NCBI GenBank assembly: GCA_023374025.1 | Contig: SIJG01000204.1 | Span: 71,760 to 135,759, forward strand | Reading direction: 5' to 3' | Source: Heterodera schachtii | Lineage: Eukaryota > Nematoda > Chromadorea > Rhabditida > Heteroderidae | DNA: 64,000 nt | In this document: positions 48,481 through 60,857 of the stretch, piece by piece | Layout: each line of letters opens with the position of its first letter | Position numbering within the stretch: the stretch's first letter is position 1 | Position numbers and translations under genes: made by a program | Notes under the pieces: model-generated | What the model was told of the DNA's origin: nothing | The model's database searches: none | The model's input: only the letters and a program-made list of their open reading frames with translations

Positions 48481-48505
48481 TTTTTTAAGAAAGAAAGAGG
48501 GGAGG

Positions 48506-48570
48506 GACCCTTCCAAAAGGGTCACACAATTTTCATTTTCCAGCCATCCCCGACAAATCCTGTCGGGGAT
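48506..48570. repeat. two adjacent perfect hairpins
   Basis: GACCCTT and AAGGGTC pair around a 4-nt loop at 48506-48523, and ATCCCCGACA pairs perfectly with TGTCGGGGAT around a 5-nt loop at 48546-48570. A T-run (48585-48593) follows after 15 bases. The patch is GC-rich in an A-rich region. It could be the core of a small foldback element. Confidence 0.65.
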
Positions 48571-48599
48571 TCATACGCTCTCCCGTTTTTTTTTACGTT

Positions 48600-49640
48600 G
48601 GCGACTAAACAAATCCTCAAAAAATAAAAATATTTTTTTTTTATCGAAATTTGGAAGAGAAGGTTCTGCAAGGCCTGTTTTATATTTATTAATAAATTAA
48701 TTCAAAAATATTCAATTTTTTGTGTACATACCGGTACTAAACTAAAAAATAATCGTACTTACGGAAATTTAAATCATGTCAAAGAAATTAATAAATTAAT
48801 TTGTCAATAATTTATAGTATAATAATTATTTAATAAGTTAAAATATTTATTTTGGGCATTTCCACTGAAACTAAAAGAATTTTAAAATGTTAACGAAGTT
48901 ATTTTAGAAATGTTAAAATTTAACCAATGGACAGGTAAATAGAATATTTTTGAGAAGGAATAAAAAAATTTCTCGGGCTTAAATAATTTACATTTAACAA
49001 ATTTTTTTTAAAAACAACATATACAAATTATTCCAAACTCAACATAGAACAAAAAACTCGAAAAATAAATCTTCGAAAAATTGATATTATTAAATCTATA
49101 GAAAACATAACATTAGGGATGTGAATTATCTTTATTTAAATATTAAAATATTTTTATGGTTTTTGGAAAAAAATATTTATTTACGAGTTTTGTCAATATT
49201 TTTAAATATTTTAGCAAATTTGATGCCAAATAATATATACATAGAAAAATGATATAGTATAATATTGACCTAAATATGTAAAAAATAACTTCTCGTTGAG
49301 AGCGAATTAGCCACAAAATGCCACAAAAATGACCTAGATTAGAATTACATTTTAATAAATTAAAAATTATTATTGATATCAATATCAACTTTTTTTTTTA
49401 AAAACTGATTTTTTATGGGTACATTTTCTAAAAAATTGTTAAAATAGGAAAGCTATAAATTGTCAAAATTTCTAAAACATGAAAAAAATGAAAATATTTA
49501 CGAAAGATTGCGAAATTTAGGATTTTTTGTAGCATTTATTAAAAATTTCCATAAATTTGAATTCAAAGGAATTTAAACCTGCCAAAAATCACAAAATGCT
49601 TATTTAATAAAAAATTGCTCAAATTGATCGGACAATCAAA
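48600..49640. other. A-rich intergenic DNA
   Basis: A-rich background; no gene or bounded repeat seen. Confidence 0.45.
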
Positions 49641-49715
49641 AATATAATATTTGAACATGTATCGTGTTTTGAATAAATTTTGTGAAAATGAGGCTTTTTT
49701 TGCCTGCCTAATTAG
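49641..49715 (+). mobile_element. transposon end module shared with 34.6 kb
   Basis: CGTGTTTTGAATAAATTTTG, AAAATGAGGC and TTTTTTTGCCTGCC match the module at 34578-34640 in order and spacing. No array or inverted end accompanies it here. Confidence 0.45.
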
Positions 49716-52129
49716 TAATTGAATAAATATTAATTAAATTGTTAAAATAAATTTATAAATGAATTTAAATGTAAAGTAGTAAAAATTTATTTTTAATATT
49801 AAAAAAAATTTAAAAAACATTTAATTAAAATAAATAAATGACTAAACACCAATGAAGAAAAAAACATTAAAAATTTAATCTTTCTTTAATAAAACAAGTT
49901 TTGTTAAATGAGGATAAAATTAAATATATTTAATTTAATATTAATTTTTGTAAATGAGAAATTTAAAAATACAAAGTTATAGCTTATTTAAAATATAAAT
50001 TATCAGATCAATTATACTGGAAGGAAAATTTTGATTAAATAAATAAAATAGTTGAAAAGTATAATTAAAAAAAGCATAAAGAAATGAAATAAAAATAATT
50101 AATTGTTAATCTGTAAAGATTTGTTTCTTGGAACACTTTGTGGGAGCACCAAAAAAACATTCAAAACTCATTTTCAATACCATAAAAAATTATTTATTAA
50201 TTATTTTTATTTATTCTGATTTGAGTGTAGTGACCTAATTTTTACTTTAGAGCTGGTTTTAATTCAAAAAAATATTAATATTTTTGGTATTTATAAGGAA
50301 TGAAAAATCATTTGCATCGTCTTTAGACAAAATCCTTAATCATTTACAAGATTCCATATAAACTGCTGATGAAAAACAAAATAATTATGGAACGCTAATT
50401 ATTAAATTAATATAAAATTTAATTAAATAATTGAAAAAATCAAATAAAGGTTTTTAAAACAAATAAGCAACTTTTTTAAATTAAAGGTCTTCCATGAATT
50501 ATTTCTATATAAAGTATTAAAAATAAATGAAATTCATTTGAAACACTCACATTTGCATAATCTTAAAAATATGATTCAAAAAACCCTTGACCAAAATTAA
50601 AATCAATCTTCAGAGTATAACAAAGAATACCAAATAATTTTAAAATTAATATAAAAATATACATGAAGTAAAAAAATAAAATATTAATAATTAATGAAAT
50701 ATTATTTTAGAATATTTAAATACTTATATAAATGAATTAATGGGCTGCTCATTACAAGATATGGTTCATAAATTTATAAAAAATAAAAAATGATCTGACA
50801 AAAAGTGTAGAGTCATTCACATGATAATCATTAATATAATTAACCGCTAAAAATAATCATTAAATTTATAAATAAATTAATGTTCAATATTATACTTAGA
50901 AAACCAAAAATTAACAAGTTTCAAAGAATTTCTTAAATTTTAAATTTGTATTTAAAATACTTTCTTTTAATTTATTATTTGATGGAAATTTAACAAAACT
51001 TAGACTATAAAAAAGAAAAGGAAGAAACCAAAAGACAATCCACTCTCGCCTTAATTTAGATGTATTAAATATTAATTTAAAAAAGAACCCAAATTTTTTT
51101 AACAAACTTATAAATGAATTTAGAGATATTTAAAAAAATGAAAAATAGAATAAATTAAAACAATAAATCATTAGCTGATCATAAATAAAATCGTAATTTT
51201 TTGAAAAATTTATTTTATACAGTTATTTATCTTTATTTAATATATAAATTAAAAAGGAAGTAAATAAAAAAAAGAAAACAACTGATGAGATAGTAAAAAT
51301 TGTTTTAATACAAATTCATTTTTCCAAAATAAAATATAATAATTTATTTTTTAATATTTTTAATGAAATAATATAAAATGATAGATGAAAAGGAGAGAAA
51401 AAGGCAAGAAAAACGGAATTGGAATGAAATATTAAAAGAATAATAACAAATCATATACTAAGTATAATATATAATTATAAAACAATTTGGAAAATTGTAA
51501 AGTCAATTTCGAAACTTTTTATAAAAAACAGTAAAAATCTTACAATTCATTTAAGAAATTAATAGTAAAAAATAAATTAAAATCGAATTATAATGAAGGT
51601 GAGAAGTCATATTGTCAAAAATCTAATAAACTGATGAAATTTAAACATTTTTATTTTTAAATTTCAAAATCCAAAGCTTGTATATTAAACACATGGATCA
51701 TGGATTTTTAATTAAATGTCATAGATTTAAAAAAAGTAAACATTGAATTTCATAACAAAAATTAAAAAATATATAATATAATTTTTAAATCTAAATATTT
51801 AAACTTTTATTTTTATTAATGATTATATTGGAGTAAAAAATTCAACTGTCAATGCAAACGCATTTGTTATTCACTTATAATGAAAAAAAAGAAAAAAAAA
51901 CCATATATAAACAGATAATCATAATATCGGACCTCATATATCGAATTCTAGGCATTTCAGTGCCGTCAAGACACCAAAATTACTAAAAACACAACGACAA
52001 CATGTGATTTATTTAAAATGATAAAATTAATAATTATTGTTTTTTGTTTGGTATAATCAAAATAAAAGAAACAATTAAAAAAACACATTAAAAAGTATTA
52101 TTTTAATAAATTCAACGTTAGTTATTTAT
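49716..52129. other. A-rich intergenic DNA
   Basis: A-rich background with stops in all frames. No gene, RNA gene or bounded repeat seen. Confidence 0.5.
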
Positions 52130-52756
52130 TAGGGCCGCTACTTTTAGTGAAGAAAAATATCGAAATAGTTAACTAAAATAGTGAGTAAAAATGCCAAAAT
52201 AGTGACAAAATAGTGGCAAAAAGTGCGAAATAGTGACGAATAGTGACATTATTTTCAGCCAAAAATTGAACAAAAAAAATTTTTTCACTAGTGCACTTGC
52301 CAATCAGCTACCTTTCCTTTATAAAATTCTCTTAGCAAATATTGACAACTTTTAAATCAAAAATTTCTGTCAAGAAAAAAAAAACTTGGGGAAGAATTTT
52401 TGAGAAAATTTTCCAATTCTCAGTGGTGTAATTTTTTTAAAAAATTTTGGCCGATTCTTAGGGATTTATTTTCTGAAATTTTTTAAGGCGATTCTTAGGG
52501 GTGTATTTTTCGGTTTTTATTGCATTTTTGTTAACAAAATTACCAAAAATGCCTAAATAGTGAAAAAATAGTGACAAAATGCCAAAATAGTTAATATTCA
52601 CTATTTTAGTGACGAAGCTCCAAAATAGTTATTTCTAGTGACCGATAGTGAGAACCGAATCGAAAAATTTCAACGCAGAAATGCGTTTTTTGAACTCCTT
52701 TCTTCAAATCAATTGAGCAGAAAAATTAGTTCACTAAAAGTAGCGTAGCGGCCCTA
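52130..52756. mobile_element. 623-bp TA-flanked element with GGGCCGCTAC ends
   Basis: The element 52132-52754 is flanked by TA. The left end is GGGCCGCTACTTTTAGTGAA. The right end in reverse is the same except that GCTAC is doubled. The interior is built from AAAATAGTGAC-like words on both sides and two copies of the module CGATTCTTAGGG...TATTTT (52453-52473 and 52490-52511). Its 3' interior is matched by fragments at 2255 and 18499. The TA flank suggests a Tc1/mariner-type MITE, though these ends are unusual for that group. No coding region. Confidence 0.75.
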
Positions 52757-53329
52757 TTAAAAAAAAATATAAAGAAATACAAAGTATTTACTAATTCATT
52801 AATTATTATCATGAATTAAATAATAAATAATAAAACAAAAATATATTACTGATGAAAAGTTTATAGTCAAATTTTCGATTGCTTTAAGATAACTTAATTT
52901 AATATTCAATAAAAACAACTAAAAAATAATAATTTTGGCAGAATTAAAACTGAGAAACAAAAAATTTAATTTATAAAAATAGAAAAAAAATGCTTTTCTT
53001 TTTATATTTTAGCAAATTTTTATATAACAATTTAATTAAAAATTTATCAATTGCAAAAATATATTTTTATAATGAATAAAAACAAATCATAAATGGCAAC
53101 GCAGAACGCCATTTAAAAAATTATCAAAAATTTCAGAGTAAGGAACGCCCTAAAATTCATAGATTTAATTAAATATTCATCATCTTAATATAAAATAAAA
53201 ATAAATTCGAATTAACAGAATTAAAACAAACAAAATTTAATTATAAAAAAATAATAAGATTTCGAATTTATTTTATTGATAAGCCCGTTAAAAAAAATAA
53301 TAATTAAGATTTCACAAAAAAAATTCTAT
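52757..53329. other. A-rich intergenic DNA
   Basis: A-rich background; nothing recognised. Confidence 0.45.
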
Positions 53330-53565
53330 AAATTCTTAAAAACCTTTTAAATATGTAAGAAAAATTGCGAAATATGTACGAAAAAATGCAAAATATGTAT
53401 AAAAATATGTAAATATGTAATATGTAGAAAAGTCCCGAAATATGTAAATAAAAGTCCCAACTTTTGTTCGCAAATACAAAAAAGAAAGTGTTTTTCCTAC
53501 TATTTAGAGCATGGAGAATCCAGGAAAAAAAATATGTATTTAGATAAAATTAGCAGCCCTACTGA
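53330..53565 (-). mobile_element. hAT-like element fragment, copy B (inverted)
   Basis: Read on the minus strand it begins near CAGTAGGGCTGCTAATTTTA, then matches the 13170 fragment through TTTTTTTTCCTGG, CATGCTCTAAATAGTAGG and AAAAACACTTTC, followed by GGGACTTTTATTTACATATT and many TACATATTT words. It stops before the segment corresponding to the coding remnant at 13372. The background turns T-rich just beyond it. Confidence 0.55.
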
Positions 53566-54560
53566 TAAATTTATTCTAAGATTATTATTTTTATTATTAT
53601 TATAATTTTTTTTTTATATGTGTATAAATAAAATAATTGGATAATTTAATTGCTTAATAATAGAATTTTATTTATTTTTTCTCTTTAATTTCATCTCAAA
53701 AATTTAACTAAAATAAAGTCCGAAAATTAAAAAATGATTTCCTAATTTTTTCGAGAAAGTGAAGTAAAATAATGCATCTCTAGAATGTACTTTTTGAAAT
53801 TTTTAAGTCACTGCTTTCACAATTTTTTTTTTCAAATTTTTTGACAAAAAATTATTAAAGACCATACTGAAGAAAAATTTTCCTAAAATGAACCTAAATT
53901 TATACATTAAAGTTATTGTAAAAACTTATTGAAAATTTAGCTAATGTCTTGTAAATTTTAATTAGAATTTAAATGTTTTTTTTTGTTTTTAAATTAATTT
54001 TATCTCTATTTTATTAAATATAATCCAAACAATAATAAATTTATGCACAACAGTGAATGTGTTCTTTTTAATTGAATAAATCTTAGTTGTTTTTTAATTA
54101 CATTTTGAATTATAACTTCGAAGAAAAGTGATTGTTTTTTAATTTTCTCATGATATTGAAAGTGAGATAATTTAATTAAAATTTTTGGAATTTTAAATTC
54201 ATTTTTTGAAAATGTATATATTATTATTGATTATTTTAAAAATCGTATTTTACCCTTCTTTTAATAGTCTAATTTTTATTTATTTTTTTCTCATCTGGAA
54301 ACAATGGGTAAATCAAATGGCTTCCGAATCATTTTTTTTATTTTTGCTTATTGTTTTAAAATATTTTAGTTCCGAATCCCGAACCCGAACTCGAACAACG
54401 AACATAAAATAAAAATTCATAAAGTACAATGAAAACATATTTCTAGGGGTTTTCGAGGTCGCTGAAAACGATTACGACATCCATTTGACCAAATCGAAAC
54501 CCGAACCCTGACAAAAAAAAAGGAAATTGATTCTCGACAAAATTCAAAATATGCAATAAA
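53566..54560. other. T-rich intergenic DNA with CCCGAAC patch
   Basis: T-rich background. Near 54368-54395 and 54490-54512 there are CCCGAACCCGAAC words, possibly the ends of a small decayed element. No supported gene. Confidence 0.35.
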
Positions 54561-54570
54561 AACGATCCAA

Positions 54571-54712
54571 TTGGGCGAGACTACGGGCTACGGAAGAAAT
54601 CCGCGCGTGATCCGCAGGCGGTTGACTGATTGCCGGGGGCCCTTCGGGCCCCCGCAGTCAACCGCCTGTGGTGCTCGTCAGACGTATTCATCCGCCCTCC
54701 GTCTCGCCCCAC
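54571..54712. mobile_element. GC-rich hairpin element, about 140 bp
   Basis: Outer inverted ends GGGCGAGAC (54573-54581) and GTCTCGCCC (54701-54709) enclose a 54-nt near-perfect hairpin at 54615-54668: CAGGCGGTTGACTG pairs with its complement, a 5-nt ATTGC bulge is on the left only, and CGGGGGCCC pairs with GGGCCCCCG around a TTC loop. Open frames crossing it on both strands are a side effect of the GC content. No clear target duplication. It may be a foldback MITE or a structured RNA remnant. Confidence 0.65.
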
Positions 54713-55380
54713 TACTTGCTCCTTCTTCGCATGCTCCCTTTTGCGAAATTTTGCTTTTAAATTGTTATTTCCTTTATTATTTTTCGGTACTGAAGTTTCC
54801 ATTTTCACTGGGACTCAGTAGTCCAAGTGTCAGATGGCGTCGGTTCGAATTTATACCTTGTTTCTTAGACTTAGCTCATCAAGAGCTTTCGAATGATACC
54901 AAATTTGTGTGATTTTGACCATTTTAAAAGATTAGGAGGACCCAATTTTTTCCATTTTTTCGTGATTTAAACCGGTTCAAAAACCGGTTTAAACGCATTG
55001 CCGCATAGTTTTCATTTGTATTAATTTTGCATAATTAATAAATTTATTTATTCATCATTTTTCGTTTGATTATGTATGAATTTTTGAAAATTTTCTAATT
55101 AATATTTTCAATTGCTTATTTTTGATAAAAATATGCTTTTTTATGCCAAGAAATAAGTTAATTTGATTATGTTTATTAATCTTATTTTAAAATATATGAA
55201 AAAAATTATTACAATGAAATAATTTTTATCATATTAAAATTTAATTCAGAATTAAAAATATGCTTTAATTGTGAATTATTGTTAACATTTTTATTTTCAT
55301 TTATATAAATTGATTTTTACAAAATAATTAAACATTTATTTTTGCTTAATTTTTTATTTTTAAATGATTCATCTATTCTC
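54713..55380. other. AT-rich intergenic DNA
   Basis: The first 200 bp, to about 54930, is moderately GC-rich and contains AGATGGCGTCGGTTCGAATT and TCATCAAGAGCTTTCGAATG, phrases resembling the unclassified repeat at 39 kb (a GAGCT followed by CGAA). AACCGGTTCAAAAACCGGTT at 54969-54988 is a small palindrome. No supported gene. Confidence 0.35.
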
Positions 55381-55386
55381 TTGATT

Positions 55387-55482
55387 ATGGCTGCTAGTGC
55401 TCCGGCGACTGTTAGAGCTACCGATATAAAATATATTTATATTATTAAAATTAATTTAATTCCTCCCACACAATTGAAGTGA
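55387..55482 (+). other. coding-like speck, 31-codon frame
   Basis: An ATG frame starts MAASAPATVRATDIK with balanced codons, then runs into AT-driven residues and stops at 55480-55482. The opposite strand over the same bases also reads plausibly (SVALTVAGALAAIIKRIDE). One strand may be a relic of an exon. I cannot identify either, and chance is a serious alternative. Confidence 0.2.
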
Positions 55483-58036
55483 TATATTGATTAATTTAAA
55501 ACATAAAATTTTTGGTTTATTGTAAATATTCGGTTAGCTATAAAGTAATGAATACAATATCTTCACGTCTAATTTTAATTTAAATTGTATTACTTTGATT
55601 TTTTCGGATTTTGTGCGGGTATTTGAATCTCTGTTCTTTTTAAACTATAAAATGATCTCGTGAATTCTTTTTCCGCTATTATCCCATATATTTAAAATTG
55701 TATTTATTATCTTCTTGAAACATGAAAATTAGGATATTTGTAGTTTTTTAGGCTCAACCTGAATAAATGTTTTTTCGAAAGTAAAATGGACTCTCAAAAA
55801 CATCTTTTCTCTGCCCAATGTTGAATTAGTTAGCGTTTTGAGCATAATTTAAGTGTTTTTTAGCACCTAATACCCACTGTTTTGGATTTTAGCACGTGAT
55901 CCCATCTGAATCTTTTGCTTTATATTATAATTTAATTATTTTATTATTTGTACTTTCGTTTCTAATCCTTTTATAATTTGTGTCAATTTGTCTTTTTCAT
56001 TCCTTTGTTAAATAATGCTATACTTATTTATTAGAAGGTGAATAAATTAATATACAGAAATTTTAATCTTTATTACTAATATTATATTTTTTTAATTTTT
56101 TCAATAATTATTTAAAAGAGAATATTTTATTGTTAATTTATTTCAGAAAAGATAATTTTAAATATTTTTTTGTTTGTTCATAAAATTATTATTTCTAACT
56201 GATTTAATTAATTTGAAAATTTTCTTTTGTATAAAAAGCACTTAAATGTTATCTCTGTTATAGAGACTAATAATTTAATTTCATCTAAATAAAGGTTCAA
56301 AAGTTCAACAGCATTTTAAATCAATAATAAATTTGAATTATCTTGAGACTTAATCTTTTAAAATTGGACAATTATTTTGTAAAAATTTTTTTATATTAAG
56401 TTTATTGTGATATTTTTATCATTATATTTAGGACTACTTTTTGAAATTTGTTTTAAATTTTAATTTTTGAAATATTTTCATTTACACATAAATTTTTATG
56501 TTTCAAAGACAAATATAAATATCTTTGATTTATTTTATAGAACACTCATAATATCATTAAATTCATAAATATTTAAATTTTCTTTAACGTGGTATTTTTT
56601 ATTTTTTCAAAAATTCTCCACTTTTGCTCCTTTTTATATCTCATGTACCGAGGGCTGAAAAATTAATCAACATTAATATGTAAATCTAAATATTTTATTT
56701 ATTTTTTTATGGCTGAATAAACTGTTTTTCTTAGAATTTTGCTATTTGCTATTTAATTATTTATGCGAATTTACATCCATTTAGGGATTATATAGATATA
56801 TTTTAATTTGGTTTTATTTACGTAATCTAAATTCACATTTATTTTTTAAAAAAATTGAATTTATAATTTAATTTTTAATTTAATTGCTTATGTAAATTAT
56901 TATTTTCTTTATTCAGTAACATCTTTTCTTTACCATTTCTTTATTTTTTGCTGCATAAAATAGACATTTTATTAATAATTCTGTTTATTTAAAAACAAGA
57001 AATCGTTTATTATTTTCAAATATAAATTTTTTCCAACCAAATGTTTGTTTCCATGATTCCTTAGTCCAAATTTTTAGCAAATTAAGCTTGTCGATTATTA
57101 TTTAATTATTTTTATATTTATTTCAATCATATTGACGAATATAACATTAATTTTTAATTTAATGATTAATCGATTTTTTACTATAAAATTTGTCCCTTTC
57201 ATGTAGGATTGGTTTTTGGTGTATTCCGGGATAAAGTTCCTTATTATTCTTTTTAAAATAAATAAATAAATTTATTCAAATATATTGTTTATATTTTATT
57301 ATATTTTATCATTTTGAAATTCATTTCATTTGTTAGTCATTTTCTGTCTTTACTTAGCAGATTAGAAGACTACTTCAGTTCGTATTCTGCTTTATATTGT
57401 ATAACTTCATATTGTTATTTATTATTTTTTATTATTTAATATGCAATAGCTTTCCGATTATCCAATAATTCGAATTATTTTTATTTAAAATTAAAATTTT
57501 AAGTATCTTTTTCATGTAAATGAAAATTAATATATAAACTTATATGCATAAAGTAATGTTCTCATAAAAATTGAGGTTAAAAATATTTCATTTTTATAAA
57601 AAAAATTTTTTCAATAATTGTTAAAGAAATAATTAAATTAAATATTTAATAAAATTATTAAATTTTAAAATTTCTGTTTTGGGATTTGTGGATATAAACT
57701 TATTTTAAATGGCATAAAAAGTATATATTTCTTTTCACAAAATATAAATGATGCAACTTGAAAATAAAATAAATTTGAATTTTAATTAAAATACCCAGTA
57801 CAGTTATAATATATTTAAGCAAAGTCATATCACAAAATTAATCGCTATCGATCTTTAAAAATACAAAAAAAAAATATGATAAAATAATTTTGGGTTTAAC
57901 AATTATTAAAAAGAATAATTTACATATAAAGAAACGAAAACAAATTAATCAATATTAAATTATTCAAATTTATAAAAAAAAAATTATTTATTAATTAAAT
58001 ATCGTGATAATAATATTAAATAAAATAAAGCAATAA
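55483..58036. other. T-rich then A-rich intergenic DNA
   Basis: T-rich to about 57730, then A-rich. No supported gene, RNA gene or bounded repeat. Confidence 0.45.
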
Positions 58037-58150
58037 GGGGCGGGGGGGGGGGGGGGGGGGGTCCGGCGGTGCCGATAGGCGCCGCCGGGAAAAATGTAGT
58101 AATTAAATGCAATTTATTAACAGATTTGTCCACAAAAATAGCCAAAAACA
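58037..58150. mobile_element. fragment with 20-G run and GC hairpin
   Basis: A run of 20 G (58042-58061) is followed directly by T and the 26-nt hairpin at 58063-58088, which is identical to 3138-3163. Then comes AAATGCAATTTATTAACAGA, matching the AATGCAATTTTGTTAAGAAA of the 3-kb element. The terminal repeats of that element are missing here. The G-run could form a quadruplex. Confidence 0.65.
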
Positions 58151-60407
58151 TTATGCCAACTTAAAGATAATAGTTATCATAATTTCTTTAATTAGAAATT
58201 AAAACTTTTTAATTCTTTTACTTCCGTGATACATTTATCAGATAAATAATTAAATAAGATCCTTTAGCAAAAGTAAAGTTAAAAATAAAATTTGTACAGT
58301 ATTAAACATGTAAACCAAATTACATAAAAAATTATCTTATTAAATTATAATTATATAAATAAAATTTAAAAATAAAGACAAAATATTTAATTAAATCATT
58401 AAATAAGCACTCATATTTGTATCATTATTTATTGGTTATGTAAATATTAATTTAAAATTTTAATAAATACTCCTGCATTCAACATTTGCGATTTTATTAG
58501 TTCCTATTTATAGATTATAAAATAAATAATTATAATTTATTAAGAATTGGCGAGGCGAGAATTATATATGTAAATGAATTCAATTACCTAAAAATAAGTA
58601 AAAATATATAAAATTGACAAATAAATGAAATTTTTTTTTATATTTTACATTAATTTTAACATGAAAATATCTAATAAATAAGCTTGTTTTTTAAAATGGA
58701 AGAAATATTTTTGATGTAGAAAAAAATAAGAAAAAAGTAATTAGACATAATTACAATTTTAAAAAATTTCTTAATTTTTATCATTGCTTCGAAATGCTTC
58801 TTCGCTTCTTCAGCCTTATATAAATAGTTTCATACTAAATGTAATGCTAAGATAACATTTAAACTTATAATAAAAGAAACGACCATCGAAATATTTCAAA
58901 CCATTAAATAAATCTTTTACAAAATATATTTTTGTGAAGAAATAATTAAATATTATTTGAATGATACATTTTTTAAAATGAATAAACGACAAAATAATAA
59001 GTGATAATTGAGACTGATAATATAATATCTGTTAATTAATTTTCACATTTAATTTAAAAAATTGAGCATCTTTCGTTCATTAAAAATTTAATTATGTCAC
59101 TTTTATATTATGGTATAAAATATTCTCCACTTATAAAAAATTATTATAATAGTTAAAAAATTATTGATTAAAATAGTTTAAATTATTTATTATTTTTTTC
59201 CTGTTTTAAACTTAAATTGTGTTATGAATTTTTTGTAGCCAAATGATTCTTCAAGCAGGCGTCCATAAATTATCTATTGCAAAAAAAAACAAATAATTTT
59301 AAGAACTGAATTAATGAAAAAAAATTCATAATTTTTTTCATTGTATTTTATCGCAATATTGTTCATAATTAAAAATATTTGAATTACTTTAATTTTAAAT
59401 GAAATTAATATAATTTGAATAGCTGACGAAAAAAATTGACTCACATCGTTTTTCGCCGAAAACAGTTTAAATGTCGCGAATTCAATTTCAATTTAACAAA
59501 TTATTATTTATTAAATAAAAATATTTACTCACTATTTTTTAAACGGAATTGCATTTGATTTATAAAACTACATATTTTTTAATAAAACCAAAATTTAATT
59601 AATTAAAAAAAATTATAAATTCCTAAAAACAAACCCATTTCTTAATAAAAAAAATTTATTGAAAATAATCTTTTAAAAATATATAGATTTAGTACTATTA
59701 TACATAAATACAAATAAAAAAAACTCTTGGAAAATGTATTAAGGGCGATTACAAATTCATTTTGCAAAGCAAGTGATGCCTTTTCTAGATTTAATTATAT
59801 AACTAAATTAAATTTTTATTATAAAATATGAAATTCCATTAATAATTAAAATAATTAAAAGTTATGTATAAAAAAAGTTATTTTAAAGCAATTTTTATTA
59901 CAAAGAAAACAAAATAAATAAATAATCTTTTTTAAATTCACAAATAAAAAAAATTCTCAATTAAATAATTAAAATCAAATAGTAATTATGATTGAGGCCT
60001 AATTTTTAAAGAAGGTTTCTAAATAAAAAGGTCCCAGAATGAGAAAAAAAAATTAATTGTAAAAATGCTTAAATTAAATAATTGATAGTTTTAATTTAAT
60101 TTAATAAGAATATATAACATAAAGATTTTATTATTTAATTTTTTTGTTTATTTAATATTTAAGCTAATTACACAAATTAAAGAATGCACTGAAGCCATTT
60201 AATTTATTTAACATTGTTTGTAGATGAGAAAACCAAAATAAAACGTATGTTAGGAATAATTGTAAATTAAAAAGTTAATTAGCCATCTCATTTGAAGAGA
60301 TTAGTTAAAATACTTTTATAATCATCCATTCACTCCAAGAGTATCAGAAAAACAATGTCAAATGAAATCGAAAAAAAAGATTGAATTTTACGTTAAAAGG
60401 CATTCAT
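58151..60407. other. A-rich intergenic DNA
   Basis: A-rich background. Close to the right edge the frame at about 60326-60415 reads NHPFTPRVSEKQCQMKSKKK and runs into the foldback element, which may mean the element inserted near old coding DNA. Nothing else is recognised. Confidence 0.4.
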
Positions 60408-60415
60408 ATATTCGT

Positions 60416-60733
60416 GGTGATGCGACATTTGCGGCGCTGACATTTGCGGCGCTGACACTTGCGGCGCAGACATTTGCGGCGCCCAGTCAAAGCGACACTT
60501 GCGGCGCCGACATTTGCGGCGTGACACTTGCGGCGCCGACACTTGCGGCGACGACACTTGCGGCGCCGACAGATGCGGCGCCCAGTCAAAAGGACATTTG
60601 CGGCGCCGACACTTGCGGCGCCCAGTCAAAATGACATTAGCGGCGCAGAATTAAATGATCCCAAAAATTATTTGAACAATTTATTTAAGTTAACAGAATT
60701 GTTATTTTAAGTTTATTTTTTAATAATGACTAA
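60416..60733 (+). repeat. left arm of FB1
   Basis: Thirteen units near GACAYTTGCGGCGCC, with the word CAGTCAAA inserted three times and two irregular units (one 14-bp, one with GGCGACGACAC). The irregular units are present in the right arm too, so the arms were copied as wholes. The inner 90 bp runs from GAATTAAATGATCCC to AATAATGACTAA. Arginine-, cysteine- and alanine-rich frames crossing it are by-products of the 15-bp period. Confidence 0.9.
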
Positions 60734-60857
60734 CCGATAAAATTTATGATGAATAAAATTTTTTAACTAATTTACACCCCTAATTATGGGTCAATTTCGT
60801 AAGGCCTCAGGCGATTTTTTTTTGGTGCTCTTCCTCTTTTTTAATGGCGATAATGAA

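Noticed and set aside
54800..54860. tRNA-like GGTTCGAATT after GTCCAAGTG
   Set aside because: No acceptor stem or anticodon stem can be drawn around it, and spacing to a possible A box is wrong.
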